NCBI RefSeq assembly: GCF_001049755.1
Contig: NZ_CVLB01000001.1
Coordinates: 1,102,091-1,166,090 of the forward strand
DNA: 64,000 nt
Source of the DNA: Brachyspira suanatina
Lineage (GTDB): Bacteria; Spirochaetota; Brachyspiria; Brachyspirales; Brachyspiraceae
Reading direction: 5' to 3'
Of this stretch, positions 45,366-54,411 are shown one piece after another; the first letter of the stretch is position 1; each line of letters opens with the position of its first letter. The notes below the pieces were generated by a model. That model was not told the DNA's origin. It made no database searches and was given only the letters and a program-made list of their open reading frames with translations. Position numbers and translations under genes: made by a program.

Positions 45366-45884
45366 TTAATTAATAGATTTAACAACTTCTTTTAATTTGT
45401 TTAAATCATCAGCATTAGGGTGTCCCATAGCATTATCATAATTTGCTAATTTAGCTTGAACAACTTTTTTCTCGTCTTCGCTTGCAGCTTTTTCAAGCAT
45501 GTTTTCTAAATTTTTCTTCTGTCCGTCTATCCATTGACCCTGACAAGCATAAGTACCGATTAAATTATTTGAAGCATCCAAGAAAGTTTTAGCAGGATTA
45601 AGCATTTTATCATAATAAGCCTGATTATCACCATAACCAACAGTCATAAATAAGAATACTTTTTTATTTTTTAATGTCTGCATAAATTTTCCAGCAGCTT
45701 CATCGCAAGTGCCTTTATAGCTTCCAGCCCCAACGAATACTACATCTGAATCATTAACTTTAGCATTATCTGCTGCATCTGGCTTTACGCATTGAAGACA
45801 TTCTCCATTAGCAGCTTCTTTTATAGCCAAAGCCAATTTTTCAGTATTTCCGCTTTTACTTGTATAAACGATAGAATATTTCAT
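45366..45884 (-). CDS. Flavodoxin-family protein
   Basis: A 172-residue protein starting MKYSIVYTSKSGNTEKLA, where TSKSGNT is the FMN phosphate-binding loop. The second loop is VFVGAGSYKGTCDE and the third FMTVGYG-type. It is longer than a minimal flavodoxin, with a helical C-terminal 40 residues. It probably carries electrons or acts as an oxidoreductase in the cytoplasm; the partner is unknown. The TAAAAAGGAGTTAAAAA region before the ATG is a good ribosome site. Confidence 0.88.
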   Translation of the reverse strand: MKYSIVYTSKSGNTEKLALAIKEAANGECLQCVKPDAADNAKVNDSDVVFVGAGSYKGTCDEAAGKFMQTLKNKKVFLFMTVGYGDNQAYYDKMLNPAKTFLDASNNLIGTYACQGQWIDGQKKNLENMLEKAASEDEKKVVQAKLANYDNAMGHPNADDLNKLKEVVKSIN

Positions 45885-45997
45885 TTTTTAACTCCTTTTG
45901 TTAGATTATTCTAATTTATTATAACACTTTTTAAAAGTTTAGCAATATACTATATGGTAGTATTTGGTTTATTTTTTATTATGATTATTTTTAATAC

Positions 45998-46026
45998 TTG
46001 CTATTGTATGTAAAATATGTTATAAT
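45998..46026 (+). promoter_or_regulatory. Promoter of the rplI-dnaB-mlaE genes
   Basis: TTGCTA (45998-46003), 17 bp, TATAAT (46021-46026), 60 bp before the rplI start. Confidence 0.55.
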
Positions 46027-46086
46027 ATGGAAATTATAAAGTGAAATTTATTATATTATTTAATAGAGTAAATAAGGAGAAGGCAA

Positions 46087-46602
46087 ATGGAAGTTATCTT
46101 AAAAAGAGATTTTATATCATTAGGTTATGAAGGTGATATATGTAAAGTAAAAGACGGCTATGCAAGAAATTACCTTATTCCAAGAAATATAGCAGTAGTA
46201 AAAAATGCTGCTAATTTAAGAACTTTAGCTCAAATGCAAAAAAGCTTAGAAAAGAAAAGAGCTAAAAGAAAAATGGAAGCAGAAATATTAAAAGGTAAAA
46301 TTGTAGACATTACTGTTGTTATACCTATGAAAGTTGCTGAAAACGGCAAATTATATGGTTCAGTTAGCCAACAGACTATAGTTGATGCTTTAAAAGAAAA
46401 AGAAATTGATATAAACAAGCGCGATGTTCATATGGAAAAACATATAAAAGAACTAGGCGATTTTGAAGTTGAAATCAAATTATACCATAGCGTTAATGCT
46501 AATATCAAAATTAAAGTTGTAAATGTAGATGAAAATCCAGCTGCAGAAGAAGTTAAAGAAGAAAATAATGCAGCAGTTGAAACAGCATCTGCAGAAGCTT
46601 AA
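46087..46602 (+). CDS. rplI: 50S ribosomal protein L9
   Basis: A 171-residue L9. The N-terminal domain MEVILKRDFISLGYEGDICKVKDGYARNYLIPR is diagnostic, shortened here to MEVILKRDFISLGYEGD and KDGYARNYLIPR. A long connecting helix and the C-terminal rRNA domain GKLYGSVSQQTIVDAL follow. About 20 extra acidic, Ala/Glu-rich residues end the protein beyond the usual 148-150. Very good ribosome site AAGGAGAAGG. It leads directly into dnaB, a common bacterial order; rpsF and rpsR are not here. Confidence 0.97.
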   Translation: MEVILKRDFISLGYEGDICKVKDGYARNYLIPRNIAVVKNAANLRTLAQMQKSLEKKRAKRKMEAEILKGKIVDITVVIPMKVAENGKLYGSVSQQTIVDALKEKEIDINKRDVHMEKHIKELGDFEVEIKLYHSVNANIKIKVVNVDENPAAEEVKEENNAAVETASAEA

Positions 46603-46640
46603 GTAAAAAGCTAATATCCAATTAATAGGCATAATATTTA

Positions 46641-48041
46641 ATGAATAATACACCCTGCTCAATAGAGGCTGAAGAGTCTCTATTGGGTGCCATGCTTCAA
46701 AATTCTCAGGCTGTATCTGTCGCTATATCCAAAATAAAATCTACTGATTTTTACAGTGAAAGAAATCGTATGCTCTATGAAAGCATTTTAGAAATGCATA
46801 ATAGAGGAATAGCCATCAATGCAGAAACAACTTTGAGGTATCTTAAAGAAAATGGTTTATTTGAAAAAATCATTCAGAATGATGAAGCATATTTAATTCG
46901 TATTATAGATGGAACTCCTTTTCATCAGAATGCAAAATATTATGCTGAAATTATTGCAGAAAAATCATTATTGAGAGATTTGATAACTGTTTCTCAGGAT
47001 ATACAAAAATCAGCTTATGAGGCAAAAGATGCTGAAACTAAAGATATTGCTGATTTTGCTGAGAAGAAAATATTTGAAGTTACTCAAAGAAGGTTGGATA
47101 ATGATTTTATTCATATAAGAGATTTACTTTATGAAGCTTTAACTACAATAGAAAGCAGAAAAAAACATAAAGGTACTGTTACAGGAGTGCCTTCCGGTTT
47201 TATAGCACTTGACAAGGTTACACATGGTTTTCAGCCATCAGATTTAATAATATTGGCTGCAAGACCTTCTGTGGGTAAGACTAGTTTTTCTTTAAATATA
47301 ATAGAACATGTCATTACAAATATAGAAACTTCTAACTTCGGTATTGGCTTCTTTTCTCTTGAAATGAGCAGAATGCAGCTTGTAGAAAGATTGATTGCAA
47401 GTAAGGCTAGAATAAGTTTATCGAGAATAAGATCCGGAGATTTAGAGAAACAGGAATGGACTAAACTCGGACAAACTTTTAATAGCCTATCTCAGGCAAA
47501 TTTATTGATAGATGACTCAAGCCAATTAACTATTATGGAAATAAGGGGAAAGGCTAGGCAAATGAAATATAAATTTGCTGAAATGAGTAAAACAACAGGC
47601 AAGGAAATAGATTTAAAATTAATTGTTGTTGATTATTTGCAGTTAATTCATTCCGGTTCTAATGCTAGAAGAAATGGTACAAGAGAGCAGGAAATAGCTG
47701 ATATTTCAAGGGGGCTTAAAGCATTAGCAAAAGAGCTTAATGTACCTGTTATATCTTTGGCACAGTTATCAAGAGCTGTTGAACAAAGACAGGATAAACC
47801 AAGACTTTCAGATTTAAGGGAGTCAGGTTCTATAGAGCAAGATGCTGATATAGTAATGTTTTTGCATAGACAAAAGTCTAATAAAGAAGGCAAAGATGAT
47901 GAAGTCATAGATGAAAGAACTAATCAAGTTGAAGTTATACTTGCAAAACATAGAAATGGTGCTATACATGATGGTATACCGCTTCATTTTATAGCAGATC
48001 AAACAAGATTTGAAAATATTTATAATAGTAGTGAGTCTTAA
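46641..48041 (+). CDS. dnaB: Replicative DNA helicase DnaB
   Basis: A 466-residue replication-fork helicase. N-terminal domain CSIEAEESLLGAML is the primase-binding part; Walker A is ARPSVGKTSFS (near 212) and Walker B VDYLQLI; the DnaB C-terminal motifs SLAQLSRAVE and LRESGSIEQDADIVMFLHR are present. No intein interrupts it. The start has no strong ribosome site and lies 38 bp after rplI. The next gene follows 20 bp later. Confidence 0.97.
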   Translation: MNNTPCSIEAEESLLGAMLQNSQAVSVAISKIKSTDFYSERNRMLYESILEMHNRGIAINAETTLRYLKENGLFEKIIQNDEAYLIRIIDGTPFHQNAKYYAEIIAEKSLLRDLITVSQDIQKSAYEAKDAETKDIADFAEKKIFEVTQRRLDNDFIHIRDLLYEALTTIESRKKHKGTVTGVPSGFIALDKVTHGFQPSDLIILAARPSVGKTSFSLNIIEHVITNIETSNFGIGFFSLEMSRMQLVERLIASKARISLSRIRSGDLEKQEWTKLGQTFNSLSQANLLIDDSSQLTIMEIRGKARQMKYKFAEMSKTTGKEIDLKLIVVDYLQLIHSGSNARRNGTREQEIADISRGLKALAKELNVPVISLAQLSRAVEQRQDKPRLSDLRESGSIEQDADIVMFLHRQKSNKEGKDDEVIDERTNQVEVILAKHRNGAIHDGIPLHFIADQTRFENIYNSSES

Positions 48042-48061
48042 TTATAAGGAGTAATTTTATT

Positions 48062-48868
48062 ATGGAATTATTTGATATGAAAATAGAATTACGAAAGGGC
48101 GTAAAAAATAAGATAACATATTTTTTGGCAACTTTGGGTGAATTTGCAACTCTTATGATAGAGGTATTTAAATATACATTCAGACCTACATTTTCTTTTA
48201 AACTTTTAAAAGAGCAGATAATAAGAATGGGTGTTGATTCTTTTGTTGTTGCTGCTGTTACGGTACTTTGTACAGGAATGGTTATGTCATTGCAAATAGC
48301 TGTAGTTCTTGATAGCGTATTGAAAGGTATATCTCAATTTGTAGGTTCTATGGTTGGTAAAGCTATGGTTAAAGAGTTATCTCCTATGCTTCTTGCATTG
48401 ATATTTGCTGGAAGGGTTGGAAGTTCTGTTACTGCTGAGATTGGTACTATGCAGGTAAGTGAACAGTTAGATGCTTTAAAAACTTTATATACTAATCCAA
48501 TAGAATATGTTGCTGTTCCTCGTTTCTGGGCTGCTGTTATATCACTTCCTATGCTAACAGTTTCTGCAGATGTTATAGGAGTTTTGGGAGGTGCCGTTGT
48601 TACAGTATTCGTTTTACGCAGCGATCCTATGCATTATTTTGACAGAGCCATTGCAGTTATTAGTGTTGGGGATTTTATAGGAAGTTTGATAAAGTCCACT
48701 ATATTCGGTGCTGAAGTTATGCTTATATCTTGCTTTTACGGATTTAGAACTTCAGGCGGTGCTGAGGGAGTAGGTAAGGCCACTACTACAAGCGTTGTTT
48801 ATAGTTTTATGATAATACTTATAACTGATTATATACTTGTTTCTATACTTGGTATGTTTGGAATGTAA
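48062..48868 (+). CDS. mlaE: MlaE-type ABC transporter permease
   Basis: A 268-residue inner-membrane protein with five or six helices. MlaE-family marks are TGMVMSLQ in the first third, GRVGSSVTAEIGTMQVSEQLDAL in the middle (given as GRVGSSVTAEIGTM), and RFWAAVISLPML after it. It moves phospholipids between the two membranes together with an ATPase (MlaF) and an MCE protein (MlaD). Neither partner is next to it: a strong terminator follows directly. It is the last gene of the rplI-dnaB transcript. Confidence 0.93.
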   Translation: MELFDMKIELRKGVKNKITYFLATLGEFATLMIEVFKYTFRPTFSFKLLKEQIIRMGVDSFVVAAVTVLCTGMVMSLQIAVVLDSVLKGISQFVGSMVGKAMVKELSPMLLALIFAGRVGSSVTAEIGTMQVSEQLDALKTLYTNPIEYVAVPRFWAAVISLPMLTVSADVIGVLGGAVVTVFVLRSDPMHYFDRAIAVISVGDFIGSLIKSTIFGAEVMLISCFYGFRTSGGAEGVGKATTTSVVYSFMIILITDYILVSILGMFGM

Positions 48869-48887
48869 TTATAATTCATATACATAA

Positions 48888-48928
48888 ATGAGCAGGCAAT
48901 ATATCAAATTATTGTCTGCTCATATTTT
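48888..48928 (+). terminator. Terminator after mlaE
   Basis: ATGAGCAG-x-CAAT at 48888-48900 pairs with ATTG-x-CTGCTCAT at 48911-48923, then seven T. It reaches the end of the convergent murE. Confidence 0.87.
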
Positions 48929-48929
48929 T

Positions 48930-50456
48930 TTAAATATTAGGATAATACTTTTTTAAAGCTTCTCTCGCTTCTTCTCTATCATCGAAATGTATTGTTTTAT
49001 CAGGGAATATTTGATAAGTTTCATGTCCTTTTCCAGCTATTATAACTATATCATTTTCTTTAGCTTCTTTTACAGCTTCAAATATAGCTTCTTTTCTGTC
49101 AATAATTTTTTTATAATTGTTATTTTTGAATCCTTTTTCAATATCGCTCATTATCTGATTAATATCTTCAGTTCTTTGATTATCAGTTGTGAGTATGGCT
49201 ATATCAGAATATTTTTCAGCTATTTCTGCCATTATAGGGCGTTTTTTTCTATCTCTATCCCCTCCGCATCCAAATACTGATATAACCCTGTTTGGATTTA
49301 ACTTTTTAGCTTCTACCAAAATATTTTCTAAACTATCTGGTGTATGTGAATAATCAACTGCCACTATAAATGGATGCTTTTCTTTGGTTACTATTTCAAA
49401 TCTTCCTGCTACTTGTACTTTTCTCATAGCCTTTATTGACTTTTCTATATCCAATTTATTTTCGCAAACATATGCTAAAATTGAAAGTGAGTTTAAAATA
49501 TTGAATCTTCCAAGCATTGATAATTTTACTTTTGATATTAATTTTCCTTTGGCATAGAATTCATATTCTGTATTTTTAGAATTTAATGAAATAACTTTTC
49601 CGTAGTAATCAGATTTTTCATTAATTCCGTAAGTAACCATTTTTATTCCAAGTTTTTTTATATGATTAGATATTTGTTTGAAATTATCAGTATCTATATT
49701 TACTATTGCTAACTTTTTCTTTTTACTGCTTTCTTTTAATAATGAAAATAGTTTTAATTTTGCTTTAAGATAATTCTGCATATCTCCATGATAATCAAGA
49801 TGATCTTCTGTGATATTAGTAAAGATTGCTGTATCATAATTCAAATAATCACATCTGTTCATAGCAAGTGCCTGAGATGATGATTCCATAACTATATGGG
49901 ATACTCCTTTTTTTAATGACTTATCAAATATACTTTCTAAATCAATAGATTCAGGAGTGGTGAGATTAGTTTTTATTTCTGTTTTACCTATCATATTTTT
50001 GATAGTGCCTATTAAAGTTGTTTTATTTTTATTAGCTTCAAGTACTGATTTTAATAAATATGTTGTAGTAGTTTTTCCATTAGTTCCTGTTATTCCTATT
50101 GTATTGATTTTTTTAGTAGGCTCATCAAAGAATTTTGCTGAAATATATGCTAAACATTCTCTAGGGTTTTTTACAGCAACAAAATGTACATCTTTATGAT
50201 TATCTTGTAATTTTTTTATAAATTCTTTATCTGCAGTATTATCATATATTATAATGGCGGCTTTATTGTTAATTGCACTTTCTATATATTTATGTCCATC
50301 ATCTTTAAGTCCTTTTATAGCAACGAATAAATAATTTTTCTTTATTAATCTTGAATTATATGCTATACCTTTTATTTCTGTGTTTAAGCATTCTTTTGTT
50401 AATTGATTTTCCTTTGAAACTTTATAATTTTTAATTAATTCTTTAAAATACTTCAT
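48930..50456 (-). CDS. murE: UDP-MurNAc-tripeptide ligase MurE
   Basis: A 508-residue Mur ligase that adds the third, diamino residue to the peptidoglycan stem peptide in the cytoplasm. ATP loop GITGTNGKTTTTYLL is near residue 120; the central domain has NITEDHLDYHGDM with the carbamylated-lysine region; the C-terminal domain has GCGGDRDRKKRP. The residue-3 specificity motif reads DNQR (425-428), where meso-diaminopimelate enzymes have DNPR. The end GKGHETYQ is standard. It stands alone, not in a dcw cluster. Confidence 0.95.
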   Translation of the reverse strand: MKYFKELIKNYKVSKENQLTKECLNTEIKGIAYNSRLIKKNYLFVAIKGLKDDGHKYIESAINNKAAIIIYDNTADKEFIKKLQDNHKDVHFVAVKNPRECLAYISAKFFDEPTKKINTIGITGTNGKTTTTYLLKSVLEANKNKTTLIGTIKNMIGKTEIKTNLTTPESIDLESIFDKSLKKGVSHIVMESSSQALAMNRCDYLNYDTAIFTNITEDHLDYHGDMQNYLKAKLKLFSLLKESSKKKKLAIVNIDTDNFKQISNHIKKLGIKMVTYGINEKSDYYGKVISLNSKNTEYEFYAKGKLISKVKLSMLGRFNILNSLSILAYVCENKLDIEKSIKAMRKVQVAGRFEIVTKEKHPFIVAVDYSHTPDSLENILVEAKKLNPNRVISVFGCGGDRDRKKRPIMAEIAEKYSDIAILTTDNQRTEDINQIMSDIEKGFKNNNYKKIIDRKEAIFEAVKEAKENDIVIIAGKGHETYQIFPDKTIHFDDREEAREALKKYYPNI

Positions 50457-50623
50457 ATTTTTTCCTATAGATTTTGTACTTATTAAATAATAACAATATT
50501 ATAAATTTATGGTAAAAAAATTATATATTACTTTCTCATTATATTATAAAAATAAATTACTTGATTTTTCGCCATAAAAGATATATAACTATACTATACT
50601 AAAAATATTTATGGAAGTAATTT

Positions 50624-52120
50624 ATGAATATATTTATGGTATCCAGCGAAGCATATCCATTTTCTAAAACAGGAGGTTTGGGAGATATTGCCGGAAGTTT
50701 GCCTTTGGAATTATCTTCCATTAAATTGGGTCCTTCTAATATTAATGCATCTTTAGTCATACCTTTATACAAACAAAATTATAAATTAATAAGCAAAAAA
50801 GATATTATAGCTGAATTTGAAATAGAGCATGGAAAAGAAAAAATAAAAGTAGAAGCAGCTAGAATAAAGCATCCAGAAAATGATAACGTAAATATTTATT
50901 TTATAAAGCAGGATAATTTCTTTAAAAGAGATGGATTATATTCTGAAAATGGTATTGACTATCCTGATAATGCAAGCAGATTCATATTATTTTCGAAAGC
51001 TGTTATTCAATTAATAATATATTTATACGAAGAAGAAAATTTAAAATTGGATATAGTTCATATTCATGATTGGCAAACTGCTTTGATAGCTCTTTATATA
51101 AAAGAAGTTTATAATGATGAAGAGGCTTTAAAAAAATTAAAAGTAATGTTTACTATTCATAATTTAGCTTATCAGGGCAATTTCTCTTCTGATATATATA
51201 CGCTTCTTAATGTATCTTGGAAATTTTTTGTTCATAGCAGATTAGAGTTTTATGGAAATGTAAGTTTTATTAAAGCTGGTATTATACTTTCAGATATAGT
51301 TACAACAGTTAGTCCTTCTTATGCTAAGGAGATACAGGGAGAAGAATTCGGATGCGGAATGAATAGTCTTCTTGAAGGAATATCTCAAAAATTATACGGG
51401 GTGCTTAATGGAATTCATTATGAATCTTGGAATCCCAAAACTGATAAACTTATAAAAAATAATTATGATATTAATTCAGTAGAGAAGAAAAAACTTATAA
51501 GAAATTCTTTATATAAAGAATTAGGATTTGCCAATAAAAATTATCCTCTTGTAACTATGATATCAAGATTCGATACGCAGAAAGGTCTTGATTTAATATA
51601 TTCTTCATTCTTTGAAATTTCTACTTATGATGCCAACTTTATTTTTCTTTTCAGTAAGAATAATTATTTCAAAGATTTTGAAAATGAATTTACTAAAAGA
51701 GCTAGCAGAGCTAAAAATATAAAAATACTATTTACATTTGATGAATCATTAGCGCATAGATTAACAGCAGGAAGTGATATGTATTTAATGCCTAGCCGTT
51801 TCGAGCCTTGCGGGCTCAATCAAATATATAGTATGAAATATGGAAGCATTCCTATAGTTCATGCAGTAGGCGGGCTTAAAGATACAGTTGTAAATTACAG
51901 CGGAAATAAAAGTGTTAATAAAGCTACAGGATTTGTTTTCAATGAATATTCTGTAAAAAGTTTCGTTGATACTATGGACTTAGCTTTTGATTTATATTAT
52001 AATAAAAAAGATGTATGGGATAAGCTTATATTTAATGCTATGAGTAAAGATTATTCTCTTCATAAAACCGTTTTGGAATATACTAAACTTTATAAAAAAT
52101 TATTAAATACCGAAAAGTAA
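50624..52120 (+). CDS. glgA: Glycogen synthase (ADP-glucose type)
   Basis: A 498-residue GT5 glycosyltransferase. KTGGLGD at 15-21 binds ADP-glucose. HIHDWQTALIALY and FTIHNLAYQG follow in the N-terminal domain, and the C-terminal catalytic acid is in SRFEPCGLNQIYSMKYG. It elongates alpha-1,4-glucan. The C-terminal HAVGGLKDTV is the nucleotide end. No other glg genes are adjacent. A TTGATT/TATAAC pair with 17 bp spacing lies upstream. Confidence 0.95.
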   Translation: MNIFMVSSEAYPFSKTGGLGDIAGSLPLELSSIKLGPSNINASLVIPLYKQNYKLISKKDIIAEFEIEHGKEKIKVEAARIKHPENDNVNIYFIKQDNFFKRDGLYSENGIDYPDNASRFILFSKAVIQLIIYLYEEENLKLDIVHIHDWQTALIALYIKEVYNDEEALKKLKVMFTIHNLAYQGNFSSDIYTLLNVSWKFFVHSRLEFYGNVSFIKAGIILSDIVTTVSPSYAKEIQGEEFGCGMNSLLEGISQKLYGVLNGIHYESWNPKTDKLIKNNYDINSVEKKKLIRNSLYKELGFANKNYPLVTMISRFDTQKGLDLIYSSFFEISTYDANFIFLFSKNNYFKDFENEFTKRASRAKNIKILFTFDESLAHRLTAGSDMYLMPSRFEPCGLNQIYSMKYGSIPIVHAVGGLKDTVVNYSGNKSVNKATGFVFNEYSVKSFVDTMDLAFDLYYNKKDVWDKLIFNAMSKDYSLHKTVLEYTKLYKKLLNTEK

Positions 52121-52205
52121 TATTGCTTTTATATAAATATTATTGTTTGAATTAATATAATTCTATATTAGAGTTATAAATATTATATTTTAAAGGAGTT
52201 TAAAG

Positions 52206-52703
52206 ATGGCAAAAGATCCAAGTTTTGATATAGTTTCTGAGGTTGATATGCAGGTTATAGATGACTGCGTTAATGTTGCTGTTAAAGAAATAGATAATAG
52301 ATTCGATTTCAAAGGACAGAATATACAAATTGAATTAAATAAGGGTGAAAAAACAATAACTATATTAGCACCTGCAGATTTTGTTCTTAATCAGGTTAGA
52401 GATATTTTATTTCAGAAATTCATTAAAAGAGGCTTAAATCAAAAGTGCTTAAGAGAAAAGAAAAAAGAAAAAGCTGCTGGAGATGCTATTAGAGAGATTA
52501 ATGAAATAGTTCATGGTATAGATAAAGATTTAGCTAAGCAAATAGTTAAAGATATTAAGGATATGAAATTAAAAGTTCAGGCTAGCATACAAGATGAACA
52601 AATCAGGGTATCAGGAGCTAAAAAAGATGATTTGCAGGCTGTTATTAGTATGATTAAAGGAAAAGATTATCCTATACCTTTACAGTTTACAAATTACAGA
52701 TAA
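52206..52703 (+). CDS. yajQ: YajQ family nucleotide-binding protein
   Basis: A 165-residue protein of the UPF0234/YajQ family: start [15 protein letters not shown], then NRFDFKG and later [17 protein letters not shown]. Relatives bind tRNA or cyclic-di-GMP (in Xanthomonas). Excellent ribosome site AAGGAG. Single gene with its own terminator. Confidence 0.95.
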   Translation: MAKDPSFDIVSEVDMQVIDDCVNVAVKEIDNRFDFKGQNIQIELNKGEKTITILAPADFVLNQVRDILFQKFIKRGLNQKCLREKKKEKAAGDAIREINEIVHGIDKDLAKQIVKDIKDMKLKVQASIQDEQIRVSGAKKDDLQAVISMIKGKDYPIPLQFTNYR

Positions 52704-52724
52704 TATTTATAAAAATGCAAAATT

Positions 52725-52755
52725 AAAGGGAGCTTTTAAAAGCCCCCTTTTTTAT
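52725..52755. terminator. Bidirectional terminator between yajQ and lexA
   Basis: AAAGGG-x-GCTTTT (52725-52737) pairs with AAAAGC-x-CCCTTT (52738-52750), followed by T bases. Confidence 0.87.
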
Positions 52756-52764
52756 TATTATCAA

Positions 52765-53391
52765 TCATATTTTTAATCTTATTAATCCTATTACTTTACC
52801 GACTATAGATACGCTTTCTTTTTCTATAGGAGGATAATTATTGTTTTCAGATACTAATTTAATACAATCTTTTTCTCTGAAAAATCTTTTAATAGTTATT
52901 TCTTCATTTCCATTATCATCTATTTTAGCAACTACAATATCTCCATTATCAGCCTCATTTGAAGGGTGAACCAAAACCATATCACCTTCTTTTATATGGG
53001 CATTTATCATAGAATCGCCAATTACTTTCATAAGAAAATTATTCTCATCTTGTGCTATAGATTTAGGAAGCGAATAAGTTTCTTCTACAGTTTCATCTGC
53101 AACATCCATTAAAAGACCTGCTTTAACTTCATTAGCTAGAAGCGGTATTTTTATCATATTATGATTACCTTTACCAGATGTGTCTATAGGTACACTGCCT
53201 CTTGCTCTTTTACCTGTTTTCTTTACATATCCTTTTTTTTCCAATGCTGTCAAATGTGTTGTTACTGCAGTAGGAGAAGCGAAATTAAAATGAACCATTA
53301 TTTCTTTAACAGTAGGAGGATAGCCGTTTTCATTGGTGAATTTTTGCAGAAAATTAAAAATATCTCTTTGTTTATCTGTCAATTCAGTCAT
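52765..53391 (-). CDS. lexA: LexA repressor
   Basis: A 208-residue SOS repressor. The N-terminal winged helix (1-65) has YPPTVKEIMVHFNFASPTAVTTHL (seen as PPTVKEIMVHF and SPTAVTTHL). Self-cleavage would cut A91-G92; the catalytic dyad is S127 in IGDSM and K168 in ITIKRF. All are intact. The gene sits opposite an Ogg2-type DNA glycosylase and has an operator-like palindrome at its own promoter. Confidence 0.96.
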   Translation of the reverse strand: MTELTDKQRDIFNFLQKFTNENGYPPTVKEIMVHFNFASPTAVTTHLTALEKKGYVKKTGKRARGSVPIDTSGKGNHNMIKIPLLANEVKAGLLMDVADETVEETYSLPKSIAQDENNFLMKVIGDSMINAHIKEGDMVLVHPSNEADNGDIVVAKIDDNGNEEITIKRFFREKDCIKLVSENNNYPPIEKESVSIVGKVIGLIRLKI

Positions 53392-53408
53392 ATTATACCT
53401 CTTTATAT

Positions 53409-53454
53409 TAACATACCGTATTTGTTATTATACTATACAAAAATATGATGTCAA
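53409..53454 (-). promoter_or_regulatory. lexA promoter with candidate LexA operator
   Basis: On the minus strand TTGACA (53449-53454), 16 bp, TATAAT (53427-53432). Just downstream, 53409-53427 reads TAACATACCGTATTTGTTA: outer arms TAACA/TGTTA and a perfect inner palindrome ATACcGTAT. This covers the probable start of transcription. Confidence 0.6.
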
Positions 53455-53715
53455 GTTTTAATATAAAAAAATAATATTAATTAATAAAAAATTACTTTTT
53501 GTTAATTAATATTACATAATAACTTAAAAATAATTTTTTATAGTATGAAATTAATTTACATTTTATAATGAATAAATAGAATTATTTATTAAAATTATTT
53601 AAGCTATATAAAAAATTTTTTTATGTATTTTTATTATAATTTTATATATTGAAATTTAATTTATATAATAGTATCATCTATATAATTTTATATAGTTTCA
53701 ATATAGGGGCTGATT

Positions 53716-54393
53716 ATGGATAAGGAATATGCTAAACATTTGATGGGAATATATAAAGATAAAGTACTTCATGAAAGAATGAAAAGAAGACTTGAATATT
53801 TTGAAAGAGTTTTTAAAAGAGATAATGATAAAAGATTATTTGCTGAATTGGCATTTTGTATATGTACACCTCAGACAAAGGCAAGAAGCGGTGCTGCTGC
53901 TATAATTGATTTATATAATAATAATTTGCTTTTCAAGGGAAGTGCTGAAAAAGTAGCGAATATATTAATAAAGCATGTAAGATTTCATAATATGAAGGCT
54001 GAAAATATAGTATTGGCTAGGAAATTATACTTTCCGAATGAAAAGTTTGTATTAAAAGATAGAATTAATGAAGCTTTAAAAAATGATACTATGGTAGAAT
54101 TAAGAAATGAGCTTGCCAAAGAAGTAAAAGGCTACGGACTTAAAGAGGCTAGTCATTTTCTTAGAAATATAGGATTCGGACAAAAGATTGCTATACTTGA
54201 CAGACATATAATGCGTGTAATGGATAAATTAAGTATTTTGCCTGAAGGTATGACTCCTAAAACAAGCCTTACAAAAAATAATTATCTTCAATGCGAATCA
54301 AATTTAGTTGAATATTCAAAAAGCGAAAAAATACCAATGGAATATTTAGATTTCGTATTTTGGTATGATGCCACTAATGATATTTTTAAATAA
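53716..54393 (+). CDS. ogg: Ogg2-type 8-oxoguanine DNA glycosylase/lyase
   Basis: A 225-residue helix-hairpin-helix glycosylase. The catalytic lysine is K143 in GYGLKEASHFLRNIG and the catalytic aspartate D162 in AILDRHI. The CICTPQTKARSGA segment near residue 48 and the length fit the Ogg2 (TM1821-like) group found in archaea and some bacteria. It removes oxidised guanine from DNA. No iron-sulfur cluster cysteines at the C-terminus, unlike EndoIII. A rightward gene, divergent from lexA. Confidence 0.9.
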   Translation: MDKEYAKHLMGIYKDKVLHERMKRRLEYFERVFKRDNDKRLFAELAFCICTPQTKARSGAAAIIDLYNNNLLFKGSAEKVANILIKHVRFHNMKAENIVLARKLYFPNEKFVLKDRINEALKNDTMVELRNELAKEVKGYGLKEASHFLRNIGFGQKIAILDRHIMRVMDKLSILPEGMTPKTSLTKNNYLQCESNLVEYSKSEKIPMEYLDFVFWYDATNDIFK

Positions 54394-54411
54394 ATATTAT
54401 AATTAAAATAA

